Shown: positions 12,672 through 27,800 of the stretch, in pieces | Layout: the number at the start of each line of letters is the position of its first letter | Position numbering within the stretch: position 1 is the first letter of the stretch | Assembly: GCA_964057225.1 (NCBI GenBank) | Contig: CAXKVF010000098.1 | Span: forward strand, 26,125-90,124 | Reading direction: 5' to 3' | Source: Auanema rhodensis | Lineage: Eukaryota > Nematoda > Chromadorea > Rhabditida > Rhabditidae | DNA: 64,000 nt | Translations under genes and position numbers: made by a program | Notes under the pieces: model-generated | The model's input: only the letters and a program-made list of their open reading frames with translations | Databases searched by the model: none | Told to the model about the DNA's origin: nothing

Positions 12672-15600
12672 ATGGGGAATCTAATTTTGAAAACCGCATC
12701 TCTTTATCTTTCACGTGAAGCGAGTTACATACCAAGTGCACATTACGTGTACATTTAATTAGCATAAATTAAAGTTCACGTAAATTTCAAAGTCATGGTT
12801 ACCATGAAGCAATATCAATAAAAATTTGTTTTTAGACTAATATAGACATGGGGGATCTAATTTTGAAAACCGCATCTCTTTATCTTTCACGTGAAGCGAG
12901 TTACATACCAAGTGCACATCACGTGTACATTTAATTAGCATAAATTAAAGTTCACGTAAATTTCAAAGTCATGGTTACCATGAAGCAATATCAATAAAAA
13001 TTTGTTTTTAGACTAATATGGACATGGGGAATCTAATTTTGAAAACCGCATCTCTTTATCTTTCACGTGAAGCGAGTTACATACCAAGTGCTCATCACGT
13101 GTACATTTAATTAGCATAAATTAAAGTTCACGTAAATTTCAAAGTCATGGTTACCATGAACCAATATCAATAAAAATTTGTTTTTAGACTAATATGGACA
13201 TGGGGAATCTAATTTTGAAAACCGCATCTCTTTATCTTTCACGTGAAGCGAGTTACATACCAAGTGCACATCACGTGTACATTTAATTAGCATAAATTAA
13301 AGTTCACGTAAATTTCAAAGTCATGGTTACCATGCACCAATATCAATAAAAATTTGTTTTTAGACTAATATGGACATGGGGAATCTAATTTTGAAAACCG
13401 CATCTCTTTATCTTTCACGTGAAGCGAGTTACATACCAAGTGCACATCACGTGTACATTTAATTAGCATAAATTAAAGTTCACGTAAATTTCAAAGTCAT
13501 GGTTACCATGAAGCAATATCAATAAAAATTTGTTTTTAGACTAATATGGACATGGGGAATCTAATTTTGAAAACCGCATCTCTTTATCTTTCACGTGAAG
13601 CGAGTTACATACCAAGTGCACATCACGTGTACATTTAATTAGCATAAATTAAAGTTCACGTAAATTTCAAAGTCATGGTTACCATGAACCAATATCAATA
13701 AAAATTTGTTTTTAGACTAATATGGACATGGGGAATCTAATTTTGAAAACCGCATCTCTTTATCTTTCACGTGAAGCGAGTTACATACCAAGTGCACATC
13801 ACGTGTACATTTAATTAGCATAAATTAAAGTTCACGTAAAATTCAAAGTCATGGTTACCATGCACCAATATCAATAAAAATTTGTTTTTAGACTAATATG
13901 GACATGGGGAATCTAATTTTGAAAACCGCATCTCTTTATCTTTCACGTGAAGCGAGTTACATACCAAGTGCACATCACGTGTACATTTAATTAGCATAAA
14001 TTAAAGTTCACGTAAATTTCAAAGTCATGGTTACCATGCACCAATATCAATAAAAATTTGTTTTTAGACTAATATGGACATGGGGAATCTAATTTTGAAA
14101 ACCGCATCTCTTTATCTTTCACGTGAAGCGAGTTACATACCAAGTGCACATCACGTGTACATTTAATTAGCATAAATTAAAGTTCACGTAAATTTCAAAG
14201 TCATGGTTACCATGAAGCAATATCAATAAAAATTTGTTTTTAGACTAATATGGACATGGGGAATCTAATTTTGAAAACCGCATCTCTTTATCTTTCACGT
14301 GAAGCGAGTTACATACCAAGTGCACATCACGTGTACATTTAATTAGCATAAATTAAAGTTCACGTAAATTTCAAAGTCATGGTTACCATGCACCAATATC
14401 AATAAAAATTTGTTTTTAGACTAATATGGACATGGGGAATCTAATTTAGAATACCGCATCTCTTTATCTTTCACGTGAAGCGAGTTACATACCAAGTGCA
14501 CATCACGTGTACATTTAATTAGCATAAATTAAAGTTCACGTAAATTTCAGAGTCATGGTTACCATGCACCAATATCAATAAAAATTTGTTTTTAGACTAA
14601 TATGGACATGGGGAATCTAATTTTGAAAACCGCATCTCTTTATCTTTCACGTGAAGCGAGTTACATACCAAGTGCACATCACGTGTACATTTAATTAGCA
14701 TAAATTAAAGTTCACGTAAATTTCAAAGTCATGGTTACCATGAAGCAATATCAATAAAAATTTGTTTTTAGACTAATATGGACATGGGGAATCTAATTTT
14801 GAAAACCGCATCTCTTTATCTTTCACGTGAAGCGAGTTACATACCAAGTGCACATCACGTGTACATTTAATTAGCATAAAATAAAGTTCACGTAAATTTC
14901 AAAGTCATGGTTACCATGCACCAATATCAATAAAAATTTGTTTTTAGACTAATATGGACATGGGGAATCTAATTTTGAAAACCGCATCTCTTCATCTTTC
15001 ACGTGAAGCGAGTTACATACCAAGTGCACATCACGTGTACATTTAATTAGCATAAATTAAAGTTCACGTAAATTTCAAAGTCATGGTTACCATGAAGCAA
15101 TATCAATAAAAATTTGTTTTTAGACTAATATGGACATGGGAAATCTAATTTTGAAAACCGCATCTCTTTATCTTTCACGTGAAGCGAGTTACATACCAAG
15201 TGCACATCACGTGTACATTTAATTAGCATAAATTAAAGTTCACGTAAATTTCAAAGTCATGGTTACCATGAACCAATATCAATAAAAATTTGTTTTTAGA
15301 CTAATATGGACATGGGGAATCTAAATTTGAAAACCGCATCTCTTTATCTTTCACGTGAAGCGAGTTACATACCAAGTGCACATCACATGTACATTTAATT
15401 AGCATAAATTAAAGTTCACGTAAATTTCAAAGTCATGGTTACCATGCACCAATATCAATAAAAATTTGTTTTTAGACTAATATGGACATGGGGAATCTAA
15501 TTTTGAAAACCGCATCTCTTTATCTTTCACGTGAAGCGAGTTACATACCAAGTGCACATTACGTGTACATTTAATTAGCATAAATTAAAGTTCACGTAAA

Positions 15601-18600
15601 TTTCAAAGTCATGGTTACCATGAAGCAATATCAATAAAAATTTGTTTTTAGACTAATATAGACATGGGGGATCTAATTTTGAAAACCGCATCTCTTTATC
15701 TTTCACGTGAAGCGAGTTACATACCAAGTGCACATCACGTGTACATTTAATTAGCATAAATTAAAGTTCACGTAAATTTCAAAGTCATGGTTACCATGAA
15801 GCAATATCAATAAAAATTTGTTTTTAGACTAATATGGACATGGGGAATCTAATTTTGAAAACCGCATCTCTTTATCTTTCACGTGAAGCGAGTTACATAC
15901 CAAGTGCACATCACGTGTACATTTAATTAGCATAAATTAAAGTTCACGTAAATTTCAAAGTCATGGTTACCATGAACCAATATCAATAAAAATTTGTTTT
16001 TAGACTAATATGGACATGGGGAATCTAATTTTGAAAACCGCATCTCTTTATCTTTCACGTGAAGCGAGTTACATACCAAGTGCACATCACGTGTACATTT
16101 AATTAGCATAAATTAAAGTTCACGTAAATTTCAAAGTCATGGTTACCATGCACCAATATCAATAAAAATTTGTTTTTAGACTAATATGGACATGGGGAAT
16201 CTAATTTTCAAAACCGCATCTCTTTATCTTTCACGTGAAGCGAGTTACATACCAAGTGCACATCACGTGTACATTTAATTAGCATAAATTAAAGTTCACG
16301 TAAATTTCAAAGTCATGGTTACCATGAAGCAATATCAATAAAAATTTGTTTTTAGACTAATATGGACATGGGGAATCTAATTTTGAAAACGGCATCTCTT
16401 TATCTTTCACGTGAAGCGAGTTACATACCAAGTGCACATCACGTGTACATTTAATTAGCATAAATTAAAGTTCATGTAAATTTCAAAGTCATGGTTACCA
16501 TGCACCAATATCAATAAAAATTTGTTTTTAGACTAATATGGACATGGGGAATCTAATTTTCAAAACCGCATCTCTTTATCTTTCACGTGAAGCGAGTTAC
16601 ATACCAAGTGCACATCACGTGTACATTTAATTAGCATAAATTAAAGTTCACGTAAATTTCAAAGTCATGGTTACCATGAACCAATATCAATAAAAATTTG
16701 TTTTTAGACTAATATGGACATGGGGAATCTAATTTTGAAAACCGCATCTCTTTATCTTTCACGTGAAGCGAGTTACATACCAAGTGCACATCACGTGTAC
16801 ATTTAATTAGCATAAATTAAAGTTCACGTAAAATTCAAAGTCATGGTTACCATGCACCAATATCAATAAAAATTTGTTTTTAGACTAATATGGACATGGG
16901 GAATCTAATTTTGAAAACCGCATCTCTTTATCTTTCACGTGAAGCGAGTTACATACCAAGTGCACATCACGTGTACATTTAATTAGCATAAATTAAAGTT
17001 CACGTAAATTTCAAAGTCATGGTTACCATGCACCAATATCAATAAAAATTTGTTTTTAGACTAATATGGACATGGGGAATCTAATTTTGAAAACCGCATC
17101 TCTTTATCTTTCACGTGAAGCGAGTTACATACCAAGTGCACATCACGTGTACATTTAATTAGCATAAATTAAAGTTCACGTAAATTTCAAAGTCATGGTT
17201 ACCATGAAGCAATATCAATAAAAATTTGTTTTTAGACTAATATGGACATGGGGAATCTAATTTTGAAAACCGCATCTCTTTATCTTTCACGTGAAGCGAG
17301 TTACATACCAAGTGCACATCACGTGTACATTTAATTAGCATAAATTAAAGTTCACGTAAATTTCAAAGTCATGATTACCATGAACCAATATCAATAAAAA
17401 TTTGTTTTTAGACTAATATGGACATGGGGAATCTAATTTTGAAAACCGCATCTCTTTATCTTTCACGTGAAGCGAGTTACATACCAAGTGCACATCACGT
17501 GTACATTTAATTAGCATAAATTAAAGTTCACGTAAATTTCAAAGTCATGGTTACCATGCACCAATATCAATAAAAATTTGTTTTTAGACTAATATGGACA
17601 TGGGGAATCTAATTTTGAAAACCGCATCTCTTTATCTTTCACGTGAAGCGAGTTACATACCAAGTGCACATCACGTGTACATTTAATTAGCATAAATTAA
17701 AGTTCACGTAAATTTCAAAGTCATGGTTACCATGAAGCAATATCAATAAAAATTTGTTTTTAGACTAATATGGACATGGGGAATCTAATTTTGAAAACCG
17801 CATCTCTTTATCTTTCACGTGAAGCGAGTTACATACCAAGTGCACATCACGTGTACATTTAATTAGCATAAATTAAAGTTCACGTAAATTTCAAAGTCAT
17901 GATTACCATGAACCAATATCAATAAAAATTTGTTTTTAGACTAATATGGACATGGGGAATCTAATTTTGAAAACCGCATCTCTTTATCTTTCACGTGAAG
18001 CGAGTTACATACCAAGTGCACATCACGTGTACATTTAATTAGCATAAATTAAAGTTCACGTAAATTTCAAAGTCATGGTTACCATGCACCAATATCAATA
18101 AAAATTTGTTTTTAGACTAATATGGACATGGGGAATCTAATTTTGAAAACCGCATCTCTTTATCTTTCACGTGAAGCGAGTTACATACCAAGTGCACATC
18201 ACGTGTACATTTAATTAGCATAAATTAAAGTTCACGTAAATTTCAAAGTCATGGTTACCATGAACCAATATCAATAAAAATTTGTTTTTAGACTAATATG
18301 GACATGGGGAATCTAATTTTGAAAACCGCATCTCTTTATCTTTCACGTGAAGCGAGTTACATACCAAGTGCACATCACGTGTACATTTAATTAGCATAAA
18401 TTAAAGTTCACGTAAATTTCAAAGTCATGGTTACCATGAACCAATATCAATAAAAATTTGTTTTTAGACTAATATGGACATGGGGAATCTAATTTTGAAA
18501 ACCGCATCTCTTTATCTTTCACGTGAAGCGAGTTACATACCAAGTGCACATCACGTGTACATTTAATTAGCATAAATTAAAGTTCACGTAAATTTCAAAG

Positions 18601-18831
18601 TCATGGTTACCATGAACCAATATCAATAAAAATTTGTTTTTAGACTAATATGGACATGGGGAATCTAATTTTGAAAACCGCATCTCTTTATCTTTCACGT
18701 GAAGCGAGTTACATACCAAGTGCACATCACGTGTACATTTAATTAGCATAAATTAAAGTTCACGTAAATTTCAAAGTCATGGTTACCATGCACCAATATC
18801 AATAAAAATTTGTTTTTAGACTAATATGGAC
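12672..18831 (+). repeat. Left-domain HOR, 16-monomer (2,816-bp) period with internal dimer and trimer duplications
   Basis: The pair of type 3 monomers at 12672 (cattacg) and 12848 (preceded by atagac, with gggggatc) recurs at 15488 and 15664, a shift of exactly 2,816 bp. The next two monomers also agree. The second copy then has two extra monomers: two monomers 352 bp apart (16192 and 16544) share the rare change G18C, which marks a dimer duplication. The string 2-1s-1-3 at 13552-14255 recurs at 16544-17247 (shift 2,992 bp). Further on, the rare G127A change at 17371 recurs at 17899 (528 bp, a three-monomer duplication). Several changes here are private to one copy. Confidence 0.8.
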
Positions 18832-21800
18832 ATGGGGAATCTAATTTTGAAAACCGCATCTCTTTATCTTTCACGTGAAGCGAGTTACATACCAAGTGCA
18901 CATCACGTGTACATTTAATTAGCATAAATTAAAGTTCACGTAAATTTCAAATTCATGGTTACCATGAAGCAATATCAATAAAAATTTGTTTTTAGACTAA
19001 TATGGACATGGAGAATCTAATTTTGAAAACCGCATCTCTTTATCTTTCACGTGAAGCGAGTTACATACCAAGTGCACATCACGTGTACATTTAATTAGCA
19101 TAAATTAAAGTTCACGTAAATTTCAAAGTCATGGTTACCATGAACCAATATCAATAAAAATTTGTTTTTAGACTAATATGGACATGGGGAATCTAATTTT
19201 GAAAACCGCATCTCTTTATCTTTCACGTGAAGCGAGTTACATACCAAGTGCACATCACGTGTACATTTAATTAGCATAAATTAAAGTTCACGTAAAATTC
19301 AAAGTCATGGTTACCATGCACCAATATCAATAAAAATTTGTTTTTAGACTAATATGGACATGGGGAATCTAATTTTGAAAACCGCATCTCTTTATCTTTC
19401 ACGTGAAGCGAGTTACATACCAAGTGCACATCACGTGTACATTTAATTAGCATAAATTAAAGTTCACGTAAATTTCAAAGTCATGGTTACCATGCACCAA
19501 TATCAATAAAAATTTGTTTTTAGACTAATATGGACATGGGGAATCTAATTTTGAAAACCGCATCTCTTTATCTTTCACGTGAAGCGAGTTACATACCAAG
19601 TGCACATCACGTGTACATTTAATTAGCATAAATTAAAGTTCACGTAAATTTCAAAGTCATGGTTACCATGAAGCAATATCAATAAAAATTTGTTTTTAGA
19701 CTAATATGGACATGGGGAATCTAATTTTGAAAACCGCATCTCTTTATCTTTCACGTGAAGCGAGTTACATACCAAGTGCACATCACGTGTACATTTAATT
19801 AGCATAAATTAAAGTTCACGTAAATTTCAAAGTCATGGTTACCATGAACCAATATCAATAAAAATTTGTTTTTAGACTAATATGGACATGGGGAATCTAA
19901 TTTTGAAAACCGCATCTCTTTATCTTTCACGTGAAGCGAGTTACATACCAAGTGCACATCACGTGTACATTTAATTAGCATAAATTAAAGTTCACGTAAA
20001 TTTCAAAGTCATGGTTACCATGAAGCAATATCAATAAAAATTTGTTTTTAGACTAATATGGACATGGGGAATCTAATTTTGAAAACCGCATCTCTTTATC
20101 TTTCACGTGAAGCGAGTTACATACCAAGTGCACATCACGTGTACATTTAATTAGCATAAATTAAAGTTCACGTAAATTTCAAAGTCATGGTTACCATGCA
20201 CCAATATCAATAAAAATTTGTTTTTAGACTAATATGGACATGGGGAATCTAATTTAGAATACCGCATCTCTTTATCTTTCACGTGAAGCGAGTTACATAC
20301 CAAGTGCACATCACGTGTACATTTAATTAGCATAAATTAAAGTTCACGTAAATTTCAAAGTCATGGTTACCATGAACCAATATCAATAAAAATTTGTTTT
20401 TAGACTAATATGGACATGGGGAATCTAATTTTGAAAACCGCATCTCTTTATCTTTCACGTGAAGCGAGTTACATACCAAGTGCACATCACGTGTACATTT
20501 AATTAGCATAAATTAAAGTTCACGTAAATTTCAAAGTCATGGTTACCATGAAGCAATATCAATAAAAATTTGTTTTTAGACTAATATGGACATGGGGAAT
20601 CTAATTTTGAAAACCGCATCTCTTTATCTTTCACGTGAAGCGAGTTACATACCAAGTGCACATCACGTGTACATTTAATTAGCATAAATTAAAGTTCACG
20701 TAAATTTCAAAGTCATGGTTACCATGAACCAATATCAATAAAAATTTGTTTTTAGACTAATATGGACATGGGGAATCTAATTTTGAAAACCGCATCTCTT
20801 TATCTTTCACGTGAAGCGAGTTACATACCAAGTGCACATCACGTGTACATTTAATTAGCATAAATTAAAGTTCACGTAAATTTCAAAGTCATGGTTACCA
20901 TGAACCAATATCAATAAAAATTTGTTTTTAGACTAATATGGACATGGGGAATCTAATTTTGAAAACCGCATCTCTTTATCTTTCACGTGAAGCGAGTTAC
21001 ATACCAAGTGCACATCACGTGTACATTTAATTAGCATAAATTAAAGTTCACGTAAATTTCAAAGTCATGGTTACCATGAACCAATATCAATAAAAATTTG
21101 TTTTTAGACTAATATGGACATGGGGAATCTAATTTTGAAAACCGCATCTCTTTATCTTTCACGTGAAGCGAGTTACATACCAAGTGCACATCACGTGTAC
21201 ATTTAATTAGCATAAATTAAAGTTCACGTAAATTTCAAAGTCATGGTTACCATGCACCAATATCAATAAAAATTTGTTTTTAGACTAATATGGACATGGG
21301 GAATCTAATTTTGAAAACCGCATCTCTTTATCTTTCACGTGAAGCGAGTTACATACCAAGTGCACATCACGTGTACATTTAATTAGCATAAATTAAAGTT
21401 CACGTAAATTTCAAATTCATGGTTACCATGAAGCAATATCAATAAAAATTTGTTTTTAGACTAATATGGACATGGGGAATCTAATTTTGAAAACCGCATC
21501 TCTTTATCTTTCACGTGAAGCGAGTTACATACCAAGTGCACATCACGTGTACATTTAATTAGCATAAATTAAAGTTCACGTAAATTTCAAAGTCATGGTT
21601 ACCATGAACCAATATCAATAAAAATTTGTTTTTAGACTAATATGGACATGGGGAATCTAATTTTGAAAACCGCATCTCTTTATCTTTCACGTGAAGCGAG
21701 TTACATACCAAGTGCACATCACGTGTACATTTAATTAGCATAAATTAAAGTTCACGTAAAATTCAAAGTCATGGTTACCATGCACCAATATCAATAAAAA

Positions 21801-22527
21801 TTTGTTTTTAGACTAATATGGACATGGGGAATCTAATTTTGAAAACCGCATCTCTTTATCTTTCACGTGAAGCGAGTTACATACCAAGTGCACATCACGT
21901 GTACATTTAATTAGCATAAATTAAAGTTCACGTAAATTTCAAAGTCATGGTTACCATGCACCAATATCAATAAAAATTTGTTTTTAGACTAATATGGACA
22001 TGGGGAATCTAATTTTGAAAACCGCATCTCTTTATCTTTCACGTGAAGCGAGTTACATACCAAGTGCACATCACGTGTACATTTAATTAGCATAAATTAA
22101 AGTTCACGTAAATTTCAAAGTCATGGTTACCATGAACCAATATCAATAAAAATTTGTTTTTAGACTAATATGGACATGGGGAATCTAATTTTGAAAACCG
22201 CATCTCTTTATCTTTCACGTGAAGCGAGTTACATACCAAGTGCACATCACGTGTACATTTAATTAGCATAAATTAAAGTTCACGTAAATTTCAAAGTCAT
22301 GGTTACCATGAAGCAATATCAATAAAAATTTGTTTTTAGACTAATATGGACATGGGGAATCTAATTTTGAAAACCGCATCTCTTTATCTTTCACGTGAAG
22401 CGAGTTACATACCAAGTGCACATCACGTGTACATTTAATTAGCATAAATTAAAGTTCACGTAAATTTCAAAGTCATGGTTACCATGCACCAATATCAATA
22501 AAAATTTGTTTTTAGACTAATATGGAC
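18832..22527 (+). repeat. Left-domain HOR, 14-monomer (2,464-bp) period
   Basis: A type 3 monomer with the rare substitution giving attcatgg occurs at 18832 and again at 21296, exactly 14 monomers apart. Both are preceded by 2-2-2-1 and followed by 2-1s-1. After that the second copy lacks one type 3 monomer, so the following xx type 2 monomers (20240 and 22528) are 13 monomers apart. This is seen from diagnostic bases only; full identity between copies was not computed. Confidence 0.8.
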
Positions 22528-24815
22528 ATGGGGAATCTAATTTAGAATACCGCATCTCTTTATCTTTCACGTGAAGCGAGTTACATACCAAGTGCACATC
22601 ACGTGTACATTTAATTAGCATAAATTAAAGTTCACGTAAATTTCAAAGTCATGGTTACCATGAACCAATATCAATAAAAATTTGTTTTTAGACTAATATG
22701 GACATGGGGAATCTAATTTTGAAAACCGCATCTCTTTATCTTTCACGTGAAGCGAGTTACATACCAAGTGCACATCACGTGTACATTTAATTAGCATAAA
22801 TTAAAGTTCACGTAAATTTCAAAGTCATGGTTACCATGAAGCAATATCAATAAAAATTTGTTTTTAGACTAATATGGATATGGGGAATCTAATTTTGAAA
22901 ACCGCATCTCTTTATCTTTCACGTGAAGCGAGTTACATACCAAGTGCACATCACGTGTACATTTAATTAGCATAAATTAAAGTTCACGTAAATTTCAAAG
23001 TCATGGTTACCATGAACCAATATCAATAAAAATTTGTTTTTAGACTAATATGGACATGGGGAATCTAATTTTGAAAACCGCATCTCTTTATCTTTCACGT
23101 GAAGCGAGTTACATACCAAGTGCACATCACGTGTACATTTAATTAGCATAAATTAAAGTTCACGTAAATTTCAAAGTCATGGTTACCATGAAGCAATATC
23201 AATAAAAATTTGTTTTTAGACTAATATGGACATGGGGAATCTAATTTTGAAAACCGCATCTCTTTATCTTTCACGTGAAGCGAGTTACATACCAAGTGCA
23301 CATCACGTGTACATTTAATTAGCATAAATTAAAGTTCACGTAAATTTCAAAGTCATGGTTACCATGCACCAATATCAATAAAAATTTGTTTTTAGACTAA
23401 TATGGACATGGGGAATCTAATTTAGAATACCGCATCTCTTTATCTTTCACGTGAAGCGAGTTACATACCAAGTGCACATCACGTGTACATTTAATTAGCA
23501 TAAATTAAAGTTCACGTAAATTTCAAAGTCATGGTTACCATGAACCAATATCAATAAAAATTTGTTTTTAGACTAATATGGACATGGGGAATCTAATTTT
23601 GAAAACCGCATCTCTTTATCTTTCACGTGAAGCGAGTTACATACCAAGTGCACATCACGTGTACATTTAATCAGCATAAATTAAAGTTCACGTAAATTTC
23701 AAAGTCATGGTTACCATGAAGCAATATCAATAAAAATTTGTTTTTAGACTAATATGGACATGGGGAATCTAATTTTGAAAACCGCATCTCTTTATCTTTC
23801 ACGTGAAGCGAGTTACATACCAAGTGCACATCACGTGTACATTTAATTAGCATAAATTAAAGTTCACGTAAATTTCAAAGTCATGGTTACCATGAACCAA
23901 TATCAATAAAAATTTGTTTTTAGACTAATATGGAAATGGGGAATCTAATTTTGAAAACCGCATCTCTTTATCTTTCACGTGAAGCGAGTTACATACCAAG
24001 TGCACATCACGTGTACATTTAATTAGCATAAATTAAAGTTCACGTAAATTTCAAAGTCATGGTTACCATGAAGCAATATCAATAAAAATTTGTTTTTAGA
24101 CTAATATGGACATGGGGAATCTAATTTAGAATACCGCATCTCTTTATCTTTCACGTGAAGCGAGTTACATACCAAGTGCACATCACGTGTACATTTAATT
24201 AGCATAAATTAAAGTTCACGTAAATTTCAAAGTCATGGTTACCATGAACCAATATCAATAAAAATTTGTTTTTAGACTAATATGGACATGGGGAATCTAA
24301 TTTTGAAAACCGCATCTCTTTATCTTTCACGTGAAGCGAGTTACATACCAAGTGCACATCACGTGTACATTTAATTAGCATAAATTAAAGTTCACGTAAA
24401 TTTCAAAGTCATGGTTACCATGAAGCAATATCAATAAAAATTTGTTTTTAGACTAATATGGACATGGGGAATCTAATTTTGAAAACCGCATCTCTTTATC
24501 TTTCACGTGAAGCGAGTTACATACCAAGTGCACATCACGTGTACATTTAATTAGCATAAATTAAAGTTCACGTAAATTTCAAAGTCATGGTTACCATGAA
24601 CCAATATCAATAAAAATTTGTTTTTAGACTAATATGGAAATGGGGAATCTAATTTTGAAAACCGCATCTCTTTATCTTTCACGTGAAGCGAGTTACATAC
24701 CAAGTGCACATCACGTGTACATTTAATTAGCATAAATTAAAGTTCACGTAAATTTCAAAGTCATGGTTACCATGAAGCAATATCAATAAAAATTTGTTTT
24801 TAGACTAATATGGAC
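22528..24815 (+). repeat. Short HORs of 5 and 4 monomers marked by the xx variant
   Basis: The xx monomers (T17A with A21T, type 2) at 22528 and 23408 are 880 bp apart and head the string 2xx-3-2-3-1. From 23408 a four-monomer unit, 2xx-3-2-3, is repeated at 24112 (704 bp). The third monomer in both units ends with C176A (atatggaa, just before 23936 and 24640), a shared rare change that marks recent duplication. Confidence 0.8.
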
Positions 24816-27800
24816 ATGGGAAATCTAATTTTGAAAACCGCATCTCTTTATCTTTCACGTGAAGCGAGTTACATACCAAGTGCACATCACGTGTACATTT
24901 AATTAGCATAAATTAAAGTTCACGTAAATTTCAAAGTCATGGTTACCATGAACCAATATCAATAAAAATTTGTTTTTAGACTAATATGGACATGGGGAAT
25001 CTAATTTTGAAAACCGCATCTCTTTATCTTTCACGTGAAGCGAGTTACATACCAAGTGCACATCACGTGTACATTTAATTAGCATAAATTAAAGTTCACG
25101 TAAAATTCAAAGTCATGGTTACCATGCACCAATATCAATAAAAATTTGTTTTTAGACTAATATGGACATGGGGAATCTAATTTTGAAAACCGCATCTCTT
25201 TATCTTTCACGTGAAGCGAGTTACATACCAAGTGCACATCACGTGTACATTTAATTAGCATAAATTAAAGTTCACGTAAATTTCAAAGTCATGGTTACCA
25301 TGAAGCAATATCAATAAAAATTTGTTTTTAGACTAATATGGACATGGGAAATCTAATTTTGAAAACCGCATCTCTTTATCTTTCACGTGAAGCGAGTTAC
25401 ATACCAAGTGCACATCACGTGTACATTTAATTAGCATAAATTAAAGTTCACGTAAATTTCAAAGTCATGGTTACCATGAACCAATATCAATAAAAATTTG
25501 TTTTTAGACTAATATGGACATGGGGAATCTAATTTTGAAAACCGCATCTCTTTATCTTTCACGTGAAGCGAGTTACATACCAAGTGCACATCACGTGTAC
25601 ATTTAATTAGCATAAATTAAAGTTCACGTAAAATTCAAAGTCATGGTTACCATGCACCAATATCAATAAAAATTTGTTTTTAGACTAATATGGACATGGG
25701 GAATCTAATTTTGAAAACCGCATCTCTTTATCTTTCACGTGAAGCGAGTTACATACCAAGTGCACATCACGTGTACATTTAATTAGCATAAATTAAAGTT
25801 CACGTAAATTTCAAAGTCATGGTTACCATGCACCAATATCAATAAAAATTTGTTTTTAGACTAATATGGACATGGGGAATCTAATTTTGAAAACCGCATC
25901 TCTTTATCTTTCACGTGAAGCGAGTTACATACCAAGTGCACATCACGTGTACATTTAATTAGCATAAATTAAAGTTCACGTAAATTTCAAAGTCATGGTT
26001 ACCATGAAGCAATATCAATAAAAATTTGTTTTTAGACTAATATGGACATGGGGAATCTAATTTTGAAAACCGCATCTCTTTATCTTTCACGTGAAGCGAG
26101 TTACATACCAAGTGCACATCACGTGTACATTTAATTAGCATAAATTAAAGTTCACGTAAATTTCAAAGTCATGGTTACCATGCACCAATATCAATAAAAA
26201 TTTGTTTTTAGACTAATATGGACATGGGGAATCTAATTTAGAATACCGCATCTCTTTATCTTTCACGTGAAGCGAGTTACATACCAAGTGCATATCACGT
26301 GTACATTTAATTAGCATAAATTAAAGTTCACGTAAATTTCAAAGTCATGGTTACCATGAACCAATATCAATAAAAATTTGTTTTTAGACTAATATGGACA
26401 TGGGGAATCTAATTTTGAAAACCGCATCTCTTTATCTTTCACGTGAAGCGAGTTACATACCAAGTGCACATCACGTGTACATTTAATTAGCATAAATTAA
26501 AGTTCACGTAAATTTCAAAGTCATGGTTACCATGAAGCAATATCAATAAAAATTTGTTTTTAGACTAATATGGACATGGGGAATCTAATTTTGAAAACCG
26601 CATCTCTTTATCTTTCACGTGAAGCGAGTTACATACCAAGTGCACATCACGTGTACATTTAATTAGCATAAATTAAAGTTCACGTAAATTTCAAAGTCAT
26701 GGTTACCATGAACCAATATCAATAAAAATTTGTTTTTAGACTAATATGGACATGGGGAATCTAATTTTGAAAACCGCATCTCTTTCTCTTTCACGTGAAG
26801 CGAGTTACATACCAAGTGCACATCACGTGTACATTTAATTAGCATAAATTAAAGTTCACGTAAAATTCAAAGTCATGGTTACCATGCACCAATATCAATA
26901 AAAATTTGTTTTTAGACTAATATGGACATGGGGAATCTAATTTTGAAAACCGCATCTCTTTATCTTTCACGTGAAGCGAGTTACATACCAAGTGCACATC
27001 ACGTGTACATTTAATTAGCATAAATTAAAGTTCACGTAAATTTCAAAGTCATGGTTACCATGAACCAATATCAATAAAAATTTGTTTTTAGACTAATATG
27101 GACATGGGGAATCTAATTTTGAAAACCGCATCTCTTTATCTTTCACGTGAAGCGAGTTACATACCAAGTGTACATCACGTGTACATTTAATTAGCATAAA
27201 TTAAAGTTCACGTAAATTTCAAAGTCATGGTTACCATGCACCAATATCAATAAAAATTTGTTTTTAGACTAATATGGACATGGGGAATCTAATTTTGAAA
27301 ACCGCATCTCTTTATCTTTCACGTGAAGCGAGTTACATACCAAGTGCACATCACGTGTACATTTAATTAGCATAAATTAAAGTTCACGTAAATTTCAAAG
27401 TCATGGTTACCATGCACCAATATCAATAAAAATTTGTTTTTAGACTAATATGGACATGGGGAATCTAATTTTGAAAACCGCATCTCTTTATCTTTCACGT
27501 GAAGCGAGTTACATACCAAGTGCACATCACGTGTACATTTAATTAGCATAAATTAAAGTTCACGTAAATTTCAAAGTCATGGTTACCATGCACCAATATC
27601 AATAAAAATTTGTTTTTAGACTAATATGGACATGGGGAATCTAATTTTGAAAACCGCATCTCTTTATCTTTCACGTGAAGCGAGTTACATACCAAGTGCA
27701 CATCACGTGTACATTTAATTAGCATAAATTAAAGTTCACGTAAATTTCAAAGTCATGGTTACCATGAAGCAATATCAATAAAAATTTGTTTTTAGACTAA

